Below, piece by piece: positions 1 through 10,500 of a DNA stretch of 64,000 bases (positions within the stretch are counted from its first letter, which is position 1; every line of letters begins with the position of its first letter). Where the stretch lies: NCBI GenBank assembly GCA_023105745.1, contig JALGQZ010000003.1:80652696-80716695 (forward strand), in the 5' to 3' direction. This DNA is from Austropuccinia psidii. Taxonomy: Eukaryota > Basidiomycota > Pucciniomycetes > Pucciniales > Sphaerophragmiaceae. The translations under genes and the position numbers were made by a program. A model generated the notes under the pieces. The model saw nothing but the letters and a program-made list of their open reading frames with translations, was not told where the DNA came from and did no database searches.

Positions 1-146
1 TGGGTGTTTTCATGTTTAAAAGTGATTTGACAGCTGTACAATTTGTTATCACCTCAAAGGCACATCCCTCCAAGAATTAGTTTAATTTTTCCAAGGCCCA
101 GACAAGGCATAGACATTCCATTTGACTTGCTCCATATCTGGATTCA
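1..146 (-). pseudogene. Element B: RNase H fragment of gag-pol, cut by the window edge
   Basis: Read on the minus strand this stretch matches the RNase H part of the pol gene of element A (about 8596-8730): the conserved region around the catalytic Glu ([13 protein letters not shown]) and the following Asp region. It is the distal end, within the window, of an old minus-strand Ty3/gypsy copy whose remainder lies to the left of position 1. The match stops exactly at 146, where a solo LTR begins, and resumes at 1564 after the 5-bp target duplication. Several codons differ from element A, so I treat it as a decayed fragment. Confidence 0.85.
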
Positions 147-1563
147 TGTCAGTCTGAGTCTATATTGAAGTGGTAATAAGGGTATTTACAACTAGAATTA
201 CGACTGTGACACGTAGAAAATTGATTTAAAACATGATTTATAATATAATTAAGGGGTTCTACTATTGGATAATAGTGGTGGTGAGCGCTATTGAGAACCC
301 AGGGTGCAATCTTACCAGTTGGGTTACTATAATAAGAGTTACAATAATTAAATACATAATTATACCTGTTTATTACCCAAGAGTAAAAATGTTTTTGACA
401 GTTTACTACGTAGGGTATTCAAGAGCAGGATGAGGAGACAACTCTGGCTGTGAAAAGCCTCCTTTTTATCCTGAAATGGGGTGGAAAGGGTGTTAGACCT
501 TTCCACGTAGAGGAAGTGAAGATTTTTCACCTTCCAGGACTTGCTTGTGGTTTGCAAACAGCCTTTATAGCCTGTATTGGGCTCAGATGTGGTTTTGAAA
601 CCACATCTGGGCGGTTTTCACCAATACAGGGTGAAAAGTTTCATCTGGGGACCTCACAGCCTGATTCTGACGTGTATGACGTGTAGAATGCTGTACAGAA
701 ACTGTATGGGACCCCAGTATTGACTGACATATGAGGTATTGAAGTAAAACCATGCTTCTTCGTCTATTTGACACCTCATATTCATGATTATGGGATATTA
801 TCCCATGGTAAGGCTGTATATGACAGCAGGTGGGATTTTGACCTTAAAACAGCCATACCTTTGTCAATTCTTGAGATATCAACCTCAAAATTGGTTCAGT
901 GTGTAGCCCTTTATGTGCTCTACACAATGGTACCTCATTTGATATGGGTATCATTAAATATGGCAAAGTTATCCCATGTACAAGAATTTTGTATATTTGC
1001 CTGTTTTAGGCAAGAAGCTGTATTGAGCTTGTTTGCCCCATAGCTTCTGAAGTAGTTGAGATATGAGGAAGTGAATGACACCATCAGATAGCCCTGATTG
1101 TGCTCTTTCCAAAAAGGCCCCACTTCAGGTATCCCACACTAAAACTGTAGAAGTTAGATGAGAGGTGAATGTTTTGTTCACCCTTATTTGGCCTGAAATT
1201 GACCATAACTCCAGTGATATTGGTGCTAGCTCAGTTTGGCTGGTACCATTGGATAGCCCTGTCTTAGAGCTTCATTTTGAGTACCCATTTGATGGGGTTA
1301 AGACTCTCCTTCTAGATTTTAGATGAGAGGTGAAAATTAAGGTTTATGCTCAGCAATAACTTTGAGCAGGGATAACTTTGTTATTTCTAGTCCTATGGTG
1401 ATGGGACTTATATTTTCAGGAAGACGTGAGTTTCCTCTTTCTTTTGATACGTTTTGAGCTGATTTGGCTCAGCTCCATGTTTTGGTGCTATCTTGGCTAT
1501 ACCATTGGTTTATGGTATTTTGGCTGTCATGCTTGTGCTCTGGTTTTGAGTCACAGGCTGACA
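147..1563 (-). mobile_element. Solo LTR (C-type family) inserted in element B
   Basis: The 1417-bp stretch starts TGTCAGTCTGAG and ends CAGGCTGACA (TG...CA), and is flanked by perfect 5-bp direct repeats ATTCA (142-146 and 1564-1568). Element B sequence continues on both sides, so this is a clean insertion later reduced to a single LTR by LTR-LTR recombination. The ends and internal stretches such as GACTGTGACACGT and the GGTGGTGAG region resemble the LTRs of element C (54183-55680 and 62779 onward), which fixes the orientation as minus, but divergence is considerable. Small open frames inside it are chance. Confidence 0.9.
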
Positions 1564-2255
1564 ATTCAGTTGGTTTGATTTGCCTGGATATGAAACATAT
1601 GGGTCCTTTTACAGGTTTATCATTTATGATCTAAAGTTGGTGAAGTGCAGCACCCAGATCATCTCCTGATGAATCAAAAGGCTTTTCTTAGAGACTCGAA
1701 AGCTTTGACTCTGTCAACAGTCATTTCAAATACTGTGTCTTTGTCACACAATTTATAAAGTGGTCTTGCTATGGATGAAAAATCTTTAATGTGTTGCCTA
1801 TAATATCCTGCAAAACCTAAGAATGAATGAATTTCCTTTTTGTTTTGAGACATGGGTTTTAGCAATACTACTGCAAATTTGTTTTTGTCAATTCCAAGGG
1901 ATAGACCAGATACAACATGTCCTAGTGCCTTAAGTTCTTTAAATCCAAAATGGCACTTCTTCAGCGAGATTTTCATGTTTACTGATTGAACTTTTGTCAA
2001 AAATCTGGACAATCTGTACATGTTCTCCTCCCAAGTCTTGGAACAGATAATAATGTCATCAATGTAAATGATTAAACATCCCTCTGAGAGTTCTTCAGGG
2101 AAGATTTCATTCATAATTCTTTGGAAGTGTGAAGGTGCACTTTTGATACCAAAGGGCATCCTCAATTATTCATACACTCCACAATGAACAATAATTCTCA
2201 AGTATTTTCTTGCTCTTGGTGTCACCACATTTTGTTGGAATCCTTTAAGGGCACC
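1564..2255 (-). pseudogene. Element B: reverse transcriptase fragment of gag-pol
   Basis: The minus strand encodes the C-terminal half of a Ty3/gypsy reverse transcriptase: the [13 protein letters not shown] region, the YIDD catalytic motif, the GHVVSGLSL region and the [15 protein letters not shown] connection segment. Compared with element A there is a nonsense change just before RMPFG (TAC to TAA) and a deletion of about 66 bp near 1660-1670, which removes the start of RNase H. The piece lies between the solo LTR at 147-1563 and element A, which interrupted it at 2255/12351. The final GCACC (2251-2255) is one copy of the target duplication of element A. It is non-functional. Confidence 0.9.
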
Positions 2256-4092
2256 TGTGAGCCTTAGAGGTAATTTCATATACCCAAAAGACCACAAATA
2301 TAAAAAATAACATATTAATATAAATAAAATAAATTTATTTATATTATTAAAATAAAAATAAAAAATATAAATATAAAATTATATTAAAAATAAAAAATTA
2401 ATTATAATTTAAAAATAAAATTACTTTAAATTTTGTAAATATAAAATTACATTTATACTTGAAAAATTTAAGTAAAAATGAAATTTTAACAAAATTGTGA
2501 AAAAATAAATAAATTTGGAAAAAAGTTAAATAAAATTTATTATAACTTTTTATCCAATAAATAAACATATAAATTTTATTTCACCATTGGATTCCTCATA
2601 AAAAATCAGGTGGGGTCACCTCTGAGTGAAATTTTTGTAACTCAACTCTAAATAAGCTTAAATTAAGTTTTTAGTATTTTCAATACAAAAGTTGAAAATC
2701 CTCAAAACCTTAATTTAATTCACACCACATGTGGTGTTAACCATCAATTTTTGTGTTAAAATTGAGGTGTTGTGTTTAGTTTAGAAGTTATGAGGAATTA
2801 AAGTATTTTCAATTGAATTCAATTGAAATGTCAAAATGTGCGCGTGTATTACATAAGTGAACTTTGATTTACATATGAGGTGTCAATTATTACTGTATTG
2901 TACTGTACAATTGAATTGAATTACATGTGTAAATTATAAGTATAATACATGATGAGGAATTAAAGGAAAAATAAATTGGAAAGATTAAATTTGGGGGGGA
3001 AAAGGAACTCCAGCTCTAAGGGGGAGCTAGACCCCCAAAATCCTTGCTGACAGGCGTGGGATGTCAAAATTCACGCAAAAGTTCATCACTTTTGGCCTGG
3101 AATTGAGTTACAGGGTCTGTGGACTCAATTGATGATGAGGTTTTGATACCAACTGGGGTAGTTTTAGCTGTTGCCAAGAAGGTAAAACTACCCTTAAGAT
3201 AAAACAATCATAATAAAAACAGTTTAACTGGTTTCTACGCCTCTGACACACATTCTGACGTGTTTTGAAGGCTCTAGGCCTGGTATTGCTATAGTAATGG
3301 CTGATTTAAGGGTCTAAAATGGCTAAAAATGGCTAAAAATGGCTTAAACCAGCCCTTTTTGGTCTAAACCAGGGTTCAATGATGCCATAATTGGCTTTTC
3401 TGTTGTCAGACTGTTTTTCACGACTGAAAAGAGTAAATTTTACTTTTGGAGTAAGAGAATTGATGGCTATAAAAGAATGTCTTCTTTGCCCCACTTTTCT
3501 CTTCATGTTAGAATCTTTTCCTTTTATTAATTAGTTTAAAACTGTTAAACCAATCAATAAAAGATTCCAACCACCTCTTTTAAATCATTTTAAACCTTTT
3601 AACCACGTGAAAAAATCATTATAATCATTGTTTGTAACTCTTATAATCATTTTTACCCCTGAACCACCCCAAAAGTGAATTAAAGCATCTTTCATCACTG
3701 TTAACTTTGTCACTTTGTTTCCAAATTCACTCTGGTCACTTTTGGGCGTGTTTTCTCTTTAATATTCTTTTTAAAGACTCTGCTCTTTAATTAATTGCTT
3801 GCAGTTCTTTGCTCAATTAATTCCAATTGAAATTGCTCTTGAAGAAATTTCTTTTGTAGCCTTAAAATATCTCTTGTAGAGTATTTTTTGGATAAATTTT
3901 TATTGTTGGTAAAACAATAAATTTTTATAATATTATTGTTTTATACTAATAAAGTTATAAACAATAAAATTGGCGTGTTTTCTCTTAAAAATAATATTTC
4001 ATACTATTTTTAACTGAATTTTACCTTATACAAATTTTGAGGACAGGAAAAGTACTTGATTTTTAATCAAAGTTTCATATCCACACCTTACA
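2256..4092 (+). repeat. 5' LTR of element A
   Basis: It runs from TGTGAGCCTTAGAGG to CACACCTTACA. Differences from the 3' LTR (10513-12350) seen by eye are about eight: for example the CACATGTGG at 2732-2740 against AAATTTGG, one homopolymer length change near 3224, and A/G at 2354/10611. Upstream of the TATA box is a 12-bp unit (GGCTAAAAAT-type) in three tandem copies around 3313-3345. The LTR keeps several CpGs in contexts such as ACGTG and GGCGTG although the coding region has almost none. Confidence 0.95.
3468..3475 (+). promoter_or_regulatory. TATA box of the element A 5' LTR
   Basis: TATAAAAG lies within the LTR, with a pyrimidine-rich stretch (CTTCTTTGCCCCACTTTTCTC) about 15-35 nt downstream that is a plausible transcription start region. 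The same TATAAAAG occurs at the equivalent place in the other A-family LTRs (25826 in element E, and on the minus strand near 18718 in element B). Assignment as the pol II promoter is by position and sequence only. Confidence 0.65.
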
Positions 4093-4112
4093 TTTGGGGG
4101 CCTGGCCGTGAT
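4093..4112 (+). other. Primer-binding-like site of element A
   Basis: Directly after the LTR comes TTTGGGGGCCTGGCCGTGAT. The first ten bases are the same after the 5' LTRs of elements B, E, G and H, and C differs only by one extra T, although those LTRs are otherwise unlike. The place and the TGG near the start fit a tRNA primer-binding site. I could not name the tRNA. Confidence 0.7.
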
Positions 4113-4316
4113 ATTTTACCTGTGACATATTTTTTTACTCTTTTTAAATCTTTTTTCTTATATTGAAAAATTTAAAAACATATAAAAAATACTTATAATC
4201 CAAAAAATCCTTAAAAAATAATTTTTTTCATATTATAAGTGAGGCTTATATTTTTATTTCTTTTTTGAAATAACCTGTTTTTTTACTTAATTAATTGGCT
4301 TTTTCATTAATTTTAG

Positions 4317-4514
4317 TGTCTGACAACGTGGTAAGACAAGAAAACATTGAAACAGCCTCAACAGTAACCAGCATTATCCCTGCCAGTACTGTTAATTCTG
4401 ATCATAATAGTACTGTTATTGTGACTCAAAATAACCAACCTGAACCAATATCTTCTGAATTAATTAACTTGGACATAAGTAATACCCTTCAGAAAGCTAA
4501 AAACTTGGCCAATA
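4317..4514 (+). CDS. Predicted exon 1 of a spliced accessory protein (element A)
   Basis: This 198-nt exon follows a pyrimidine-rich tract and an AG (TTCATTAATTTTAG|TG) and ends at a good fungal donor (AATA|GTAAGT). It has no stop in the used frame and encodes about 65 residues rich in Ser, Thr, Val, Asn and acidic residues. It has no in-frame ATG. It begins with TG, so a preceding exon ending in A would create a start codon at the junction. Equivalent exons of 198 nt (E), 150 nt (G), 117 nt (H), 312 nt (C) and 174 nt (B) all have lengths divisible by three, the same start phase and the same end phase. Function unknown; existence is inferred from conservation. Confidence 0.6.
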
Positions 4515-4578
4515 GTAAGTTTTTGACGTAAAAATACTATTTTAAACCTTTTTTAACCATAATTATGCCTTCAACCAG
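4515..4578 (+). other. Predicted 64-nt intron containing the Gag start codon
   Basis: It has GTAAGT donor, a TTAAC branch-like site at 4553-4557 and a CAG acceptor. The ATG of the Gag-Pol frame (4565-4567) lies inside it, 14 nt before the exon boundary. Unspliced RNA would therefore start Gag here, whereas spliced RNA loses this ATG and continues in the overlapping frame (4579-5228). The same arrangement occurs in elements B, E, G, H and C. Confidence 0.65.
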
Positions 4579-5228
4579 GTCAGGAGCCAGCTAAAACCCC
4601 TCAAGCAGCTCCCAAAAAGGTAATAGACGTGATTATGGCAGAGGCCAATCAGGTACAGAAGGAAAAGGGTCAGTTGATGACTTCCAAACAACTAAAATGG
4701 GTCATTCCGAAGCTGATAATACCATTTTACCTTCAAAAAGAGCTGACACCGCCACAACAAGCCTCTGTGGACATATACAAAGCCAGCCACAGTGCATACA
4801 ACAATGCACTCCAATTCAAGGAGTACCAGATCCTTGCAGACCTGTGGAAGAATTGCATGAATTCTTACCTGACAGTAAGAAAATTCTTGGGCCATCCCAA
4901 CACTTGCAAATTGCTCAATGGATGGCATCCATTGATGGAGAAGAAAAACATGATGCTTTTGACACTAGAATGGAGGAAAAACAACCCTCCACCAGCCAAA
5001 CCAGTGCCAAAAACAGCCCCAGTGGCCAGCAGCAGCAATTCCAACGTGAAAAAGCAGCCACAAACTCCAAACAAGGGCAAAGGGAAGGCACCAGCCCCAA
5101 AACCTTACAGCCAGGGCTACAGAATCCCAAAGATTCAGCAGGATGCCATGGAAAATGTATTTCAGATGGCCAGAACCATGATGGAATTACAGAAGAAGGA
5201 GGAAGCCAGATTAAGGTTCCAGAAATGA
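4579..5228 (+). CDS. Predicted exon 2 of the accessory protein, overlapping gag in +1 frame
   Basis: In frame with exon 1 after splicing, this frame is open to the TGA at 5226-5228, giving about 282 aa in total. It has three parts: a helical, Leu/Trp-rich region (QQASVDIYK..., [20 protein letters not shown]), a basic Pro/Lys/Gln/Gly linker, and a C-terminal helix ([20 protein letters not shown]...[10 protein letters not shown]). Element H, from a quite different family, encodes the same blocks in the same relative frame (MNSY, KFMG, LLKGW, RIPKKEKTAMDNVFNMAR). The same nucleotides read in the Gag frame are low-complexity and less alike between A and H. It overlaps the N-terminal part of Gag completely. 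I do not recognise the family. Roles such as RNA binding through the basic linker would be guesses. Confidence 0.6.
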
Positions 5229-8200
5229 TTTCTGACATATTTGATTCCATCCCAGAGTTGTATAATGCTATAAATGACGTGAAAAAACATCTTTCTGACA
5301 AAAATGACACCATTCGTAACAACATTAAAACAAACAACCTGAGTCTGTGCCAAATTAATGAAACACTTATGTGTTTTGAGAAAGTTTTGAGAACAATTAA
5401 AAATTCCAATAATGATAATTCTTCTAACAATAAAATAAATGAACAATCTGCCATTATTAAAGAATTAACAGATAAATATTCTAAATTCAATATTGATGAC
5501 ATAATTGAAACAAGAATTAAACAAGCCATAAATATTATCAAGACAGATAACAAGAAAGTCCTTGATGACATTTCAAATTCATTTACTGAAGTAAAGACAT
5601 ATACCATTGCCTTGAAAAAGTGTTTTGATGCTTCACAAGAAGAAGTATCAAAATTATCAATGAAATTGAATCAAGTCACTGCTGATAATACAAGACAGAC
5701 AGAGTTATGGCAAGAACTTACACATAAAGAAGACATGTATAAAATTGAAGTAATAAATTTAATACAAAGCTTCCAACATGAATACAGAAATTCCCAAAGG
5801 TGTAGCAACAGTAAAATGAATGACATTGAACAATTACTGAACACCTTACCAAGAATGTCTACACCTCTAAATCAAAATGAGGGCACAAGAATTTCAAATC
5901 CACAAGTATTGGATCCTGATAATTCACAATTAAAAAATGAATTATCCACTTCTTTTCATAACCTGGAACCATCAATGGGCCAAGCACTCTTGAAAGAAGT
6001 TCCAAAACTTAAAGAATGGCCTCACTTCAGTGGTGAAGGAGAGTATGACCATATGGAATTCATTAGAGGTATTGACATGATCAAAGAGGATTTTGAATTA
6101 CCAGACAGATTGGTAACAGCCAGGTTTAACACCTTGTTTACCAGATCAGCTCACAGATGGTACATCAAAATAAGACAAGCACATGGACACCAGAGTTGGA
6201 CTTGGTGGAAAACCCAAATCATCAACAAATGGGCAAATGATGCTTGGAGGTTTAAAGTTGAAACAGCCTTTGAATCTGCCAAATTTAATGCTGATAAAGA
6301 CAAAGCTTTACCATGGTTTTGCCAACAAAAGGACAGATTAACAGCATTATATCCTGACATGTCAGAATTTATGATCCATAGAAAAATTCTGAGACAATGT
6401 GGAGGTGACTTAGAGCATGCTGTCAAAAGCAGGACTACTGAACAATCTTCAGCAGAAGATATTATCAATATACTAGAAGAAGTAACCACCAGAACCAAAA
6501 TTGGTTCTAGTAGGGTGAATCTTAAAACAAGGTTTAATACACCTTGGAAAGATTCTGTGGAGAAAAACCCCAAAGAAAATTCTAGTAATATTAAATATAA
6601 ATCTGCAGATACAGTCAGAAAATGCCATATTTGCCAAAGCACCACCCATTTAGCCAATAAATGTCCAAAAAGGGGGAAAATCAATGAAATTGACATTGAA
6701 AAAGAACCAGATGTTGAAAAAGAAGACATAATTGAAGACAATTCAGATGATAAGTCATCCATATTCTCTGAATCTTCAAAAGATATAGAAAATATCAATG
6801 CCACTTTTGACATCATGGAATCTTATTCCCACTTACCACAATTGAGCAATGGTCAAGTTGATTTATCAAAAGTTCAAGATGCACAACTTATGAAGACAAA
6901 ACCAAACAGAGGAAAAGGTTATACAGCTGGTAACTCCTGTATAACAGAAGTGGTGATTGACAACAAACCCACCAAACTTTTGCTTGACCCAGGAGCCTTC
7001 TGCTCTTGTGTTGGAAAATCTTTTCTTAAGACTTGTGTACCAAATTTTGAAGACCAATTGTTACCAATTGATGGTATAAAATTCAACAGTGCAAGTAACC
7101 CAATGAAAGCATTAGGAATCTTTGAGACCAATGTCATATTCCCACACATAAATGGGAATTTAAGGATCACAGTTGAATTTGTTGTTATGGAAAATTGCTC
7201 TAGTACCCATTTTATATTGGGAAATGACTATTTAATCATGTATGGGATAGATTTACATAATAACAAAGACAGATACTTTACAATTGGAGACAATAAGCGC
7301 CAGAAATTTGCCTTTTTACCCTTTAAAAGACAAATTACAGTAAACAAAGTATCACCAGTCAACTTAGAGTTAGAGAAATTCAAGTCTGAACAGTTAAATG
7401 AGGCTGAAATAAGCCTTCATCTGACTGATAAGCAAGAAAATGAACTTTCTTCCCTTTTGTATGACCACAGAGGAGCATTTGCTACAGACAAAGAACCCCT
7501 GGGAGCAATTATTGGTCATGAAGTTGACATCATTCTTAACATTGAGAGACCTTATCCACCACTCTTAAGAAGACCTGCTTATCCAGCAAGTCCAAAATCA
7601 AGAGAAGCTCTAGAAATTCATATCAAAGAACTTCTAGACCTTGGTGTAATAAGAAAAGTAGGCCACAATGAGGAAGTAGAAATAACTACACCAGTCATAG
7701 TGGCGTGGCATAATGGAAAATCCAGAATGGTTGGGGACTTTAGAGCTCTGAACACTTACACTGTTCCAGACAGATACCCAATACCAAAAATCCAAATTGC
7801 CCTCACTCAAATATCTCAAGCAGTGTATATAACCACTATGGATGCCCTTAAAGGATTCCATCAAAATGTAGTAACACCAAGAGCAAGAAAATACTTGAGA
7901 ATTATTGTTCATTGTGGAGTGTATGAATACTTAAGGATGCCCTTTGGTATCAAAAATGCACCTTCACACTTCCAAAGAATGATGAATGAAATCTTCCCTG
8001 AAGAACTCTCAGAGGGATGGTTAATCATTTACATTGATGACATTATTATCTGTTCAAAGACTTGGGAGGAGCACATGTACAGATTATCAAGAGTTTTGAC
8101 AAAAATCCAATCAGTAAACATTAAAATCTCCTTGAAGAAATGTCATTTTGGATTTAAAGAACTTAAGGCACTAGGACATGTTGTATCTGGTTTGTCCCTT

Positions 8201-10489
8201 GGAATTGATAAAAACAAAGTTGCAGCAGTATTGTTAAAACCCATGCCTCAGAATAAGAAGGAAATTCAGTCATTCTTAGGTTTTGCAGGATATTACAGGC
8301 AACACATTAAAGACTTTGCATCCATAGCAAGACCACTTTATAAGTTGTGTGACAAAGACACAGTATTTGAGATGACTGTTGACAGAGTCAAAGCTTTTGA
8401 GTCTCTAAGAGAAGCATTGACCACTGCTCCACTCTTACTGATGCCATACTTTAAATTGCCTTTCAAACTGTATATTGATGCATCAGGGGATGGACTAGGT
8501 GCTGCACTTCACCAAGTTCAGATCATAAATGACAAACCTGTAGAAGGACCAATATGTTTCATATCCAGGCAAATCAAACCAACTGAAGCCAGATATGGAG
8601 CAAGTCAAATGGAATGTCTATGCCTTGTCTGGGCCTTAGAGAAATTGAACTATTTCTTAGAGGGATGTGTTTTTGAAGTAATAACAGATTGTACAGCTGT
8701 GAAATCACTTTTGAATATGAAAACACCTAACAGACACATGCTCAGATGGCAAATAGCCATACAAGAATACAGAGGCAATATGACTATTGTTCATAAGGAT
8801 GGGAATATTCATAAGAATGCAGATGGACTAAGCAGATGGCCATTACCAAATAGCATTGATAATCCTTCTTATGTTCCAGAAGAAGCGTCACCACAAATTC
8901 CAATAGAAGGAATAAGTGTTACAGACTTGAACACCACCTTCTTTGAAGAAGTCAGAAATAGTTACACTCAAGATAAGAATTGTAGCATCTTATGCCAATT
9001 ACTTAACAAAGACTGTAAAGACAACTCTCTAATACATGCCTTGGATGAAGTATGGAGAAAATCTTATAATGAAGGGAGATTTCACCTACTGGATGGTATA
9101 ATTTACCACAGAACCAAGCACACATGTGTCATGACAGTTGTAGACAGGTCATTAATCAATCTTGTACTGAAAGAATGCCATGATAGTCCCTTTTCAGGAC
9201 ATCTTTCTGAGGACAGAACAAGAGAGAAAGTAAAGACCTGCATATGGTGGCCAATGTGGCAAAAAGATGTTGCAGAATATTGCAAAACCTGTGACAGATG
9301 CCAAAAGGCAAATAAATCCACTGGCAAAAGACTTGGAAATATGATGAAAATCCAAGAACCAAACAGACCTTGGGAAATTGTCCATATGGATTGGGTAACT
9401 GGCCTACCACCAGGAGGTGACAGGAGCTATAATGCTTGCCTAGTAATTGTGGACAGATTCAGTAAAACTCCAATCTTTTTACCATGTCACAAAGATGATA
9501 CAGCCATGGATACAGCTCTTCTGATATGGAATAGAGTAGTGTCATGGACTGGGATATTTACAAATATCATCAGTGATAGAGATCCCAAATTCACTTCAGC
9601 TCTATGGACAAATCTTCACCAATTATTTGGCACAAAACTGTCTTTCTCTACAGCCTACCACCCACAAACTGATGGTCTGGCTGAAAGAATGATCCAAACC
9701 TTAGAGGACATGGTGAGAAGATTTTGTGCATATGGCCTTGAATTCAAAGATTGTGATGGATTTACCCATGATTGGTGTACTCTGTTACCAGCACTGGAAT
9801 TAGCATATAAAACATCAATCCATTCCAGTACCAATCAGACTCCTGCTATTCTAGAAAAAGGGTGGAACCCCAAGTTACCCCAAGATTCCTTGAGGAAAGA
9901 CTTAATTGAAATACATCCCACAGCTGCTAGCTTCAAAGGAATGCTAGACAAAGCTAGAAAGCATGCAGTGAGATGCATGGAGGACTCTTTTGCATATGCT
10001 AAAGACAAATGGGATAAATCTCATGCAACTCCAGATTTCAAAGTGGGGGACCTAGTTCTTGTATCCACCACTAACTTCAATAACATCAAAGGATGTAAAA
10101 AGTTAAAAGACTCCTTTGCAGGACCTTTTGTGATTAAGGCCCTCCATGGAGAAAATGCTGTTGAAGTAGAGTTATCTGAAGAACTTAGCAATAAGCACCC
10201 TACATTTCCAGTAAGCTTGATAAAGCCATACAAATCTAGTGATGCTGAGAAATTTCCCTTGAGGAATAAGATTCCCCAAGTTATACCTCCTATTGAGACA
10301 TCTGGTACTAAGAAAATAACCAAAGTTCTTAAAGAAAGGAAATTAAGAACCAAGAAAGTAAGGGAATACCTTGTTAGGTACAGTGACCCAACTTGTGAAG
10401 ATGAATGGTTAGAAGAGAAAGATATACCAGAAGCCAGCAAACTCCTGAGGAGATTCAGACACACTAGAAACACCAATATTACAAAGTAA
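4697..10489 (+). CDS. gag-pol: Gag-Pol polyprotein of element A (1930-codon open frame; natural start at 4565 cut off by a stop)
   Basis: Residues are numbered from 4697. About 1-170 is a low-complexity Gln/Ser/Pro region, about 176-400 a coiled-coil-like Gag segment, and about 438-578 a capsid-like retrotransposon Gag domain. A CCHC knuckle ([15 protein letters not shown]) lies at about 642-656. The aspartic-protease-like region has DPG at 764-766 where DTG or DSG is usual. The RT has YIDD at 1112-1115, RNase H has its first Asp at 1261, and the integrase has HHCC at about 1493-1536 and D1565, D1627, E1663 (35 residues between the last two). A chromodomain-like tail is at about 1889-1921. 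Comparison with element E shows the natural ATG at 4565 followed by a TAA at codon 10 (4592-4594; TAC in E), so this copy may be unable to start Gag-Pol normally. Otherwise the frame is fully open with all catalytic residues except the odd protease motif. Confidence 0.93.
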   Translation: MGHSEADNTILPSKRADTATTSLCGHIQSQPQCIQQCTPIQGVPDPCRPVEELHEFLPDSKKILGPSQHLQIAQWMASIDGEEKHDAFDTRMEEKQPSTSQTSAKNSPSGQQQQFQREKAATNSKQGQREGTSPKTLQPGLQNPKDSAGCHGKCISDGQNHDGITEEGGSQIKVPEMISDIFDSIPELYNAINDVKKHLSDKNDTIRNNIKTNNLSLCQINETLMCFEKVLRTIKNSNNDNSSNNKINEQSAIIKELTDKYSKFNIDDIIETRIKQAINIIKTDNKKVLDDISNSFTEVKTYTIALKKCFDASQEEVSKLSMKLNQVTADNTRQTELWQELTHKEDMYKIEVINLIQSFQHEYRNSQRCSNSKMNDIEQLLNTLPRMSTPLNQNEGTRISNPQVLDPDNSQLKNELSTSFHNLEPSMGQALLKEVPKLKEWPHFSGEGEYDHMEFIRGIDMIKEDFELPDRLVTARFNTLFTRSAHRWYIKIRQAHGHQSWTWWKTQIINKWANDAWRFKVETAFESAKFNADKDKALPWFCQQKDRLTALYPDMSEFMIHRKILRQCGGDLEHAVKSRTTEQSSAEDIINILEEVTTRTKIGSSRVNLKTRFNTPWKDSVEKNPKENSSNIKYKSADTVRKCHICQSTTHLANKCPKRGKINEIDIEKEPDVEKEDIIEDNSDDKSSIFSESSKDIENINATFDIMESYSHLPQLSNGQVDLSKVQDAQLMKTKPNRGKGYTAGNSCITEVVIDNKPTKLLLDPGAFCSCVGKSFLKTCVPNFEDQLLPIDGIKFNSASNPMKALGIFETNVIFPHINGNLRITVEFVVMENCSSTHFILGNDYLIMYGIDLHNNKDRYFTIGDNKRQKFAFLPFKRQITVNKVSPVNLELEKFKSEQLNEAEISLHLTDKQENELSSLLYDHRGAFATDKEPLGAIIGHEVDIILNIERPYPPLLRRPAYPASPKSREALEIHIKELLDLGVIRKVGHNEEVEITTPVIVAWHNGKSRMVGDFRALNTYTVPDRYPIPKIQIALTQISQAVYITTMDALKGFHQNVVTPRARKYLRIIVHCGVYEYLRMPFGIKNAPSHFQRMMNEIFPEELSEGWLIIYIDDIIICSKTWEEHMYRLSRVLTKIQSVNIKISLKKCHFGFKELKALGHVVSGLSLGIDKNKVAAVLLKPMPQNKKEIQSFLGFAGYYRQHIKDFASIARPLYKLCDKDTVFEMTVDRVKAFESLREALTTAPLLLMPYFKLPFKLYIDASGDGLGAALHQVQIINDKPVEGPICFISRQIKPTEARYGASQMECLCLVWALEKLNYFLEGCVFEVITDCTAVKSLLNMKTPNRHMLRWQIAIQEYRGNMTIVHKDGNIHKNADGLSRWPLPNSIDNPSYVPEEASPQIPIEGISVTDLNTTFFEEVRNSYTQDKNCSILCQLLNKDCKDNSLIHALDEVWRKSYNEGRFHLLDGIIYHRTKHTCVMTVVDRSLINLVLKECHDSPFSGHLSEDRTREKVKTCIWWPMWQKDVAEYCKTCDRCQKANKSTGKRLGNMMKIQEPNRPWEIVHMDWVTGLPPGGDRSYNACLVIVDRFSKTPIFLPCHKDDTAMDTALLIWNRVVSWTGIFTNIISDRDPKFTSALWTNLHQLFGTKLSFSTAYHPQTDGLAERMIQTLEDMVRRFCAYGLEFKDCDGFTHDWCTLLPALELAYKTSIHSSTNQTPAILEKGWNPKLPQDSLRKDLIEIHPTAASFKGMLDKARKHAVRCMEDSFAYAKDKWDKSHATPDFKVGDLVLVSTTNFNNIKGCKKLKDSFAGPFVIKALHGENAVEVELSEELSNKHPTFPVSLIKPYKSSDAEKFPLRNKIPQVIPPIETSGTKKITKVLKERKLRTKKVREYLVRYSDPTCEDEWLEEKDIPEASKLLRRFRHTRNTNITK

Positions 10490-10500
10490 TATTCTTTTTT

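Noticed and set aside
3468..4112. Tf1-like self-priming between the RNA 5' end and the TTTGGGGGCC site
   Set aside because: Near the expected start in A only GCCCC (five bases) can pair. The equivalent C run is not kept in C or the G-type LTRs, although their primer sites are the same.
4093..4130. GTGAT after the primer-binding-like site as donor for the leader intron
   Set aside because: It is at a conserved place, but the preceding base is C, T or A in different families and only A would form ATG with exon 1. The sequence is a poor donor, so it is left open.
4915..5607. Antisense open frame of 230 codons, present also in element E (27277-27969)
   Set aside because: It lies opposite the gag/accessory overlap in copies that are nearly identical, so its openness is not independent. 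Hydrophobic, Cys/Ser-rich composition is what antisense of this Gln/Lys-rich DNA gives. No counterpart was found opposite H.
6151..6816. Antisense open frame of 221 codons opposite Gag (also at 28513-29178)
   Set aside because: Shadow of the conserved Gag coding frame in two near-identical copies, with no recognisable domain.
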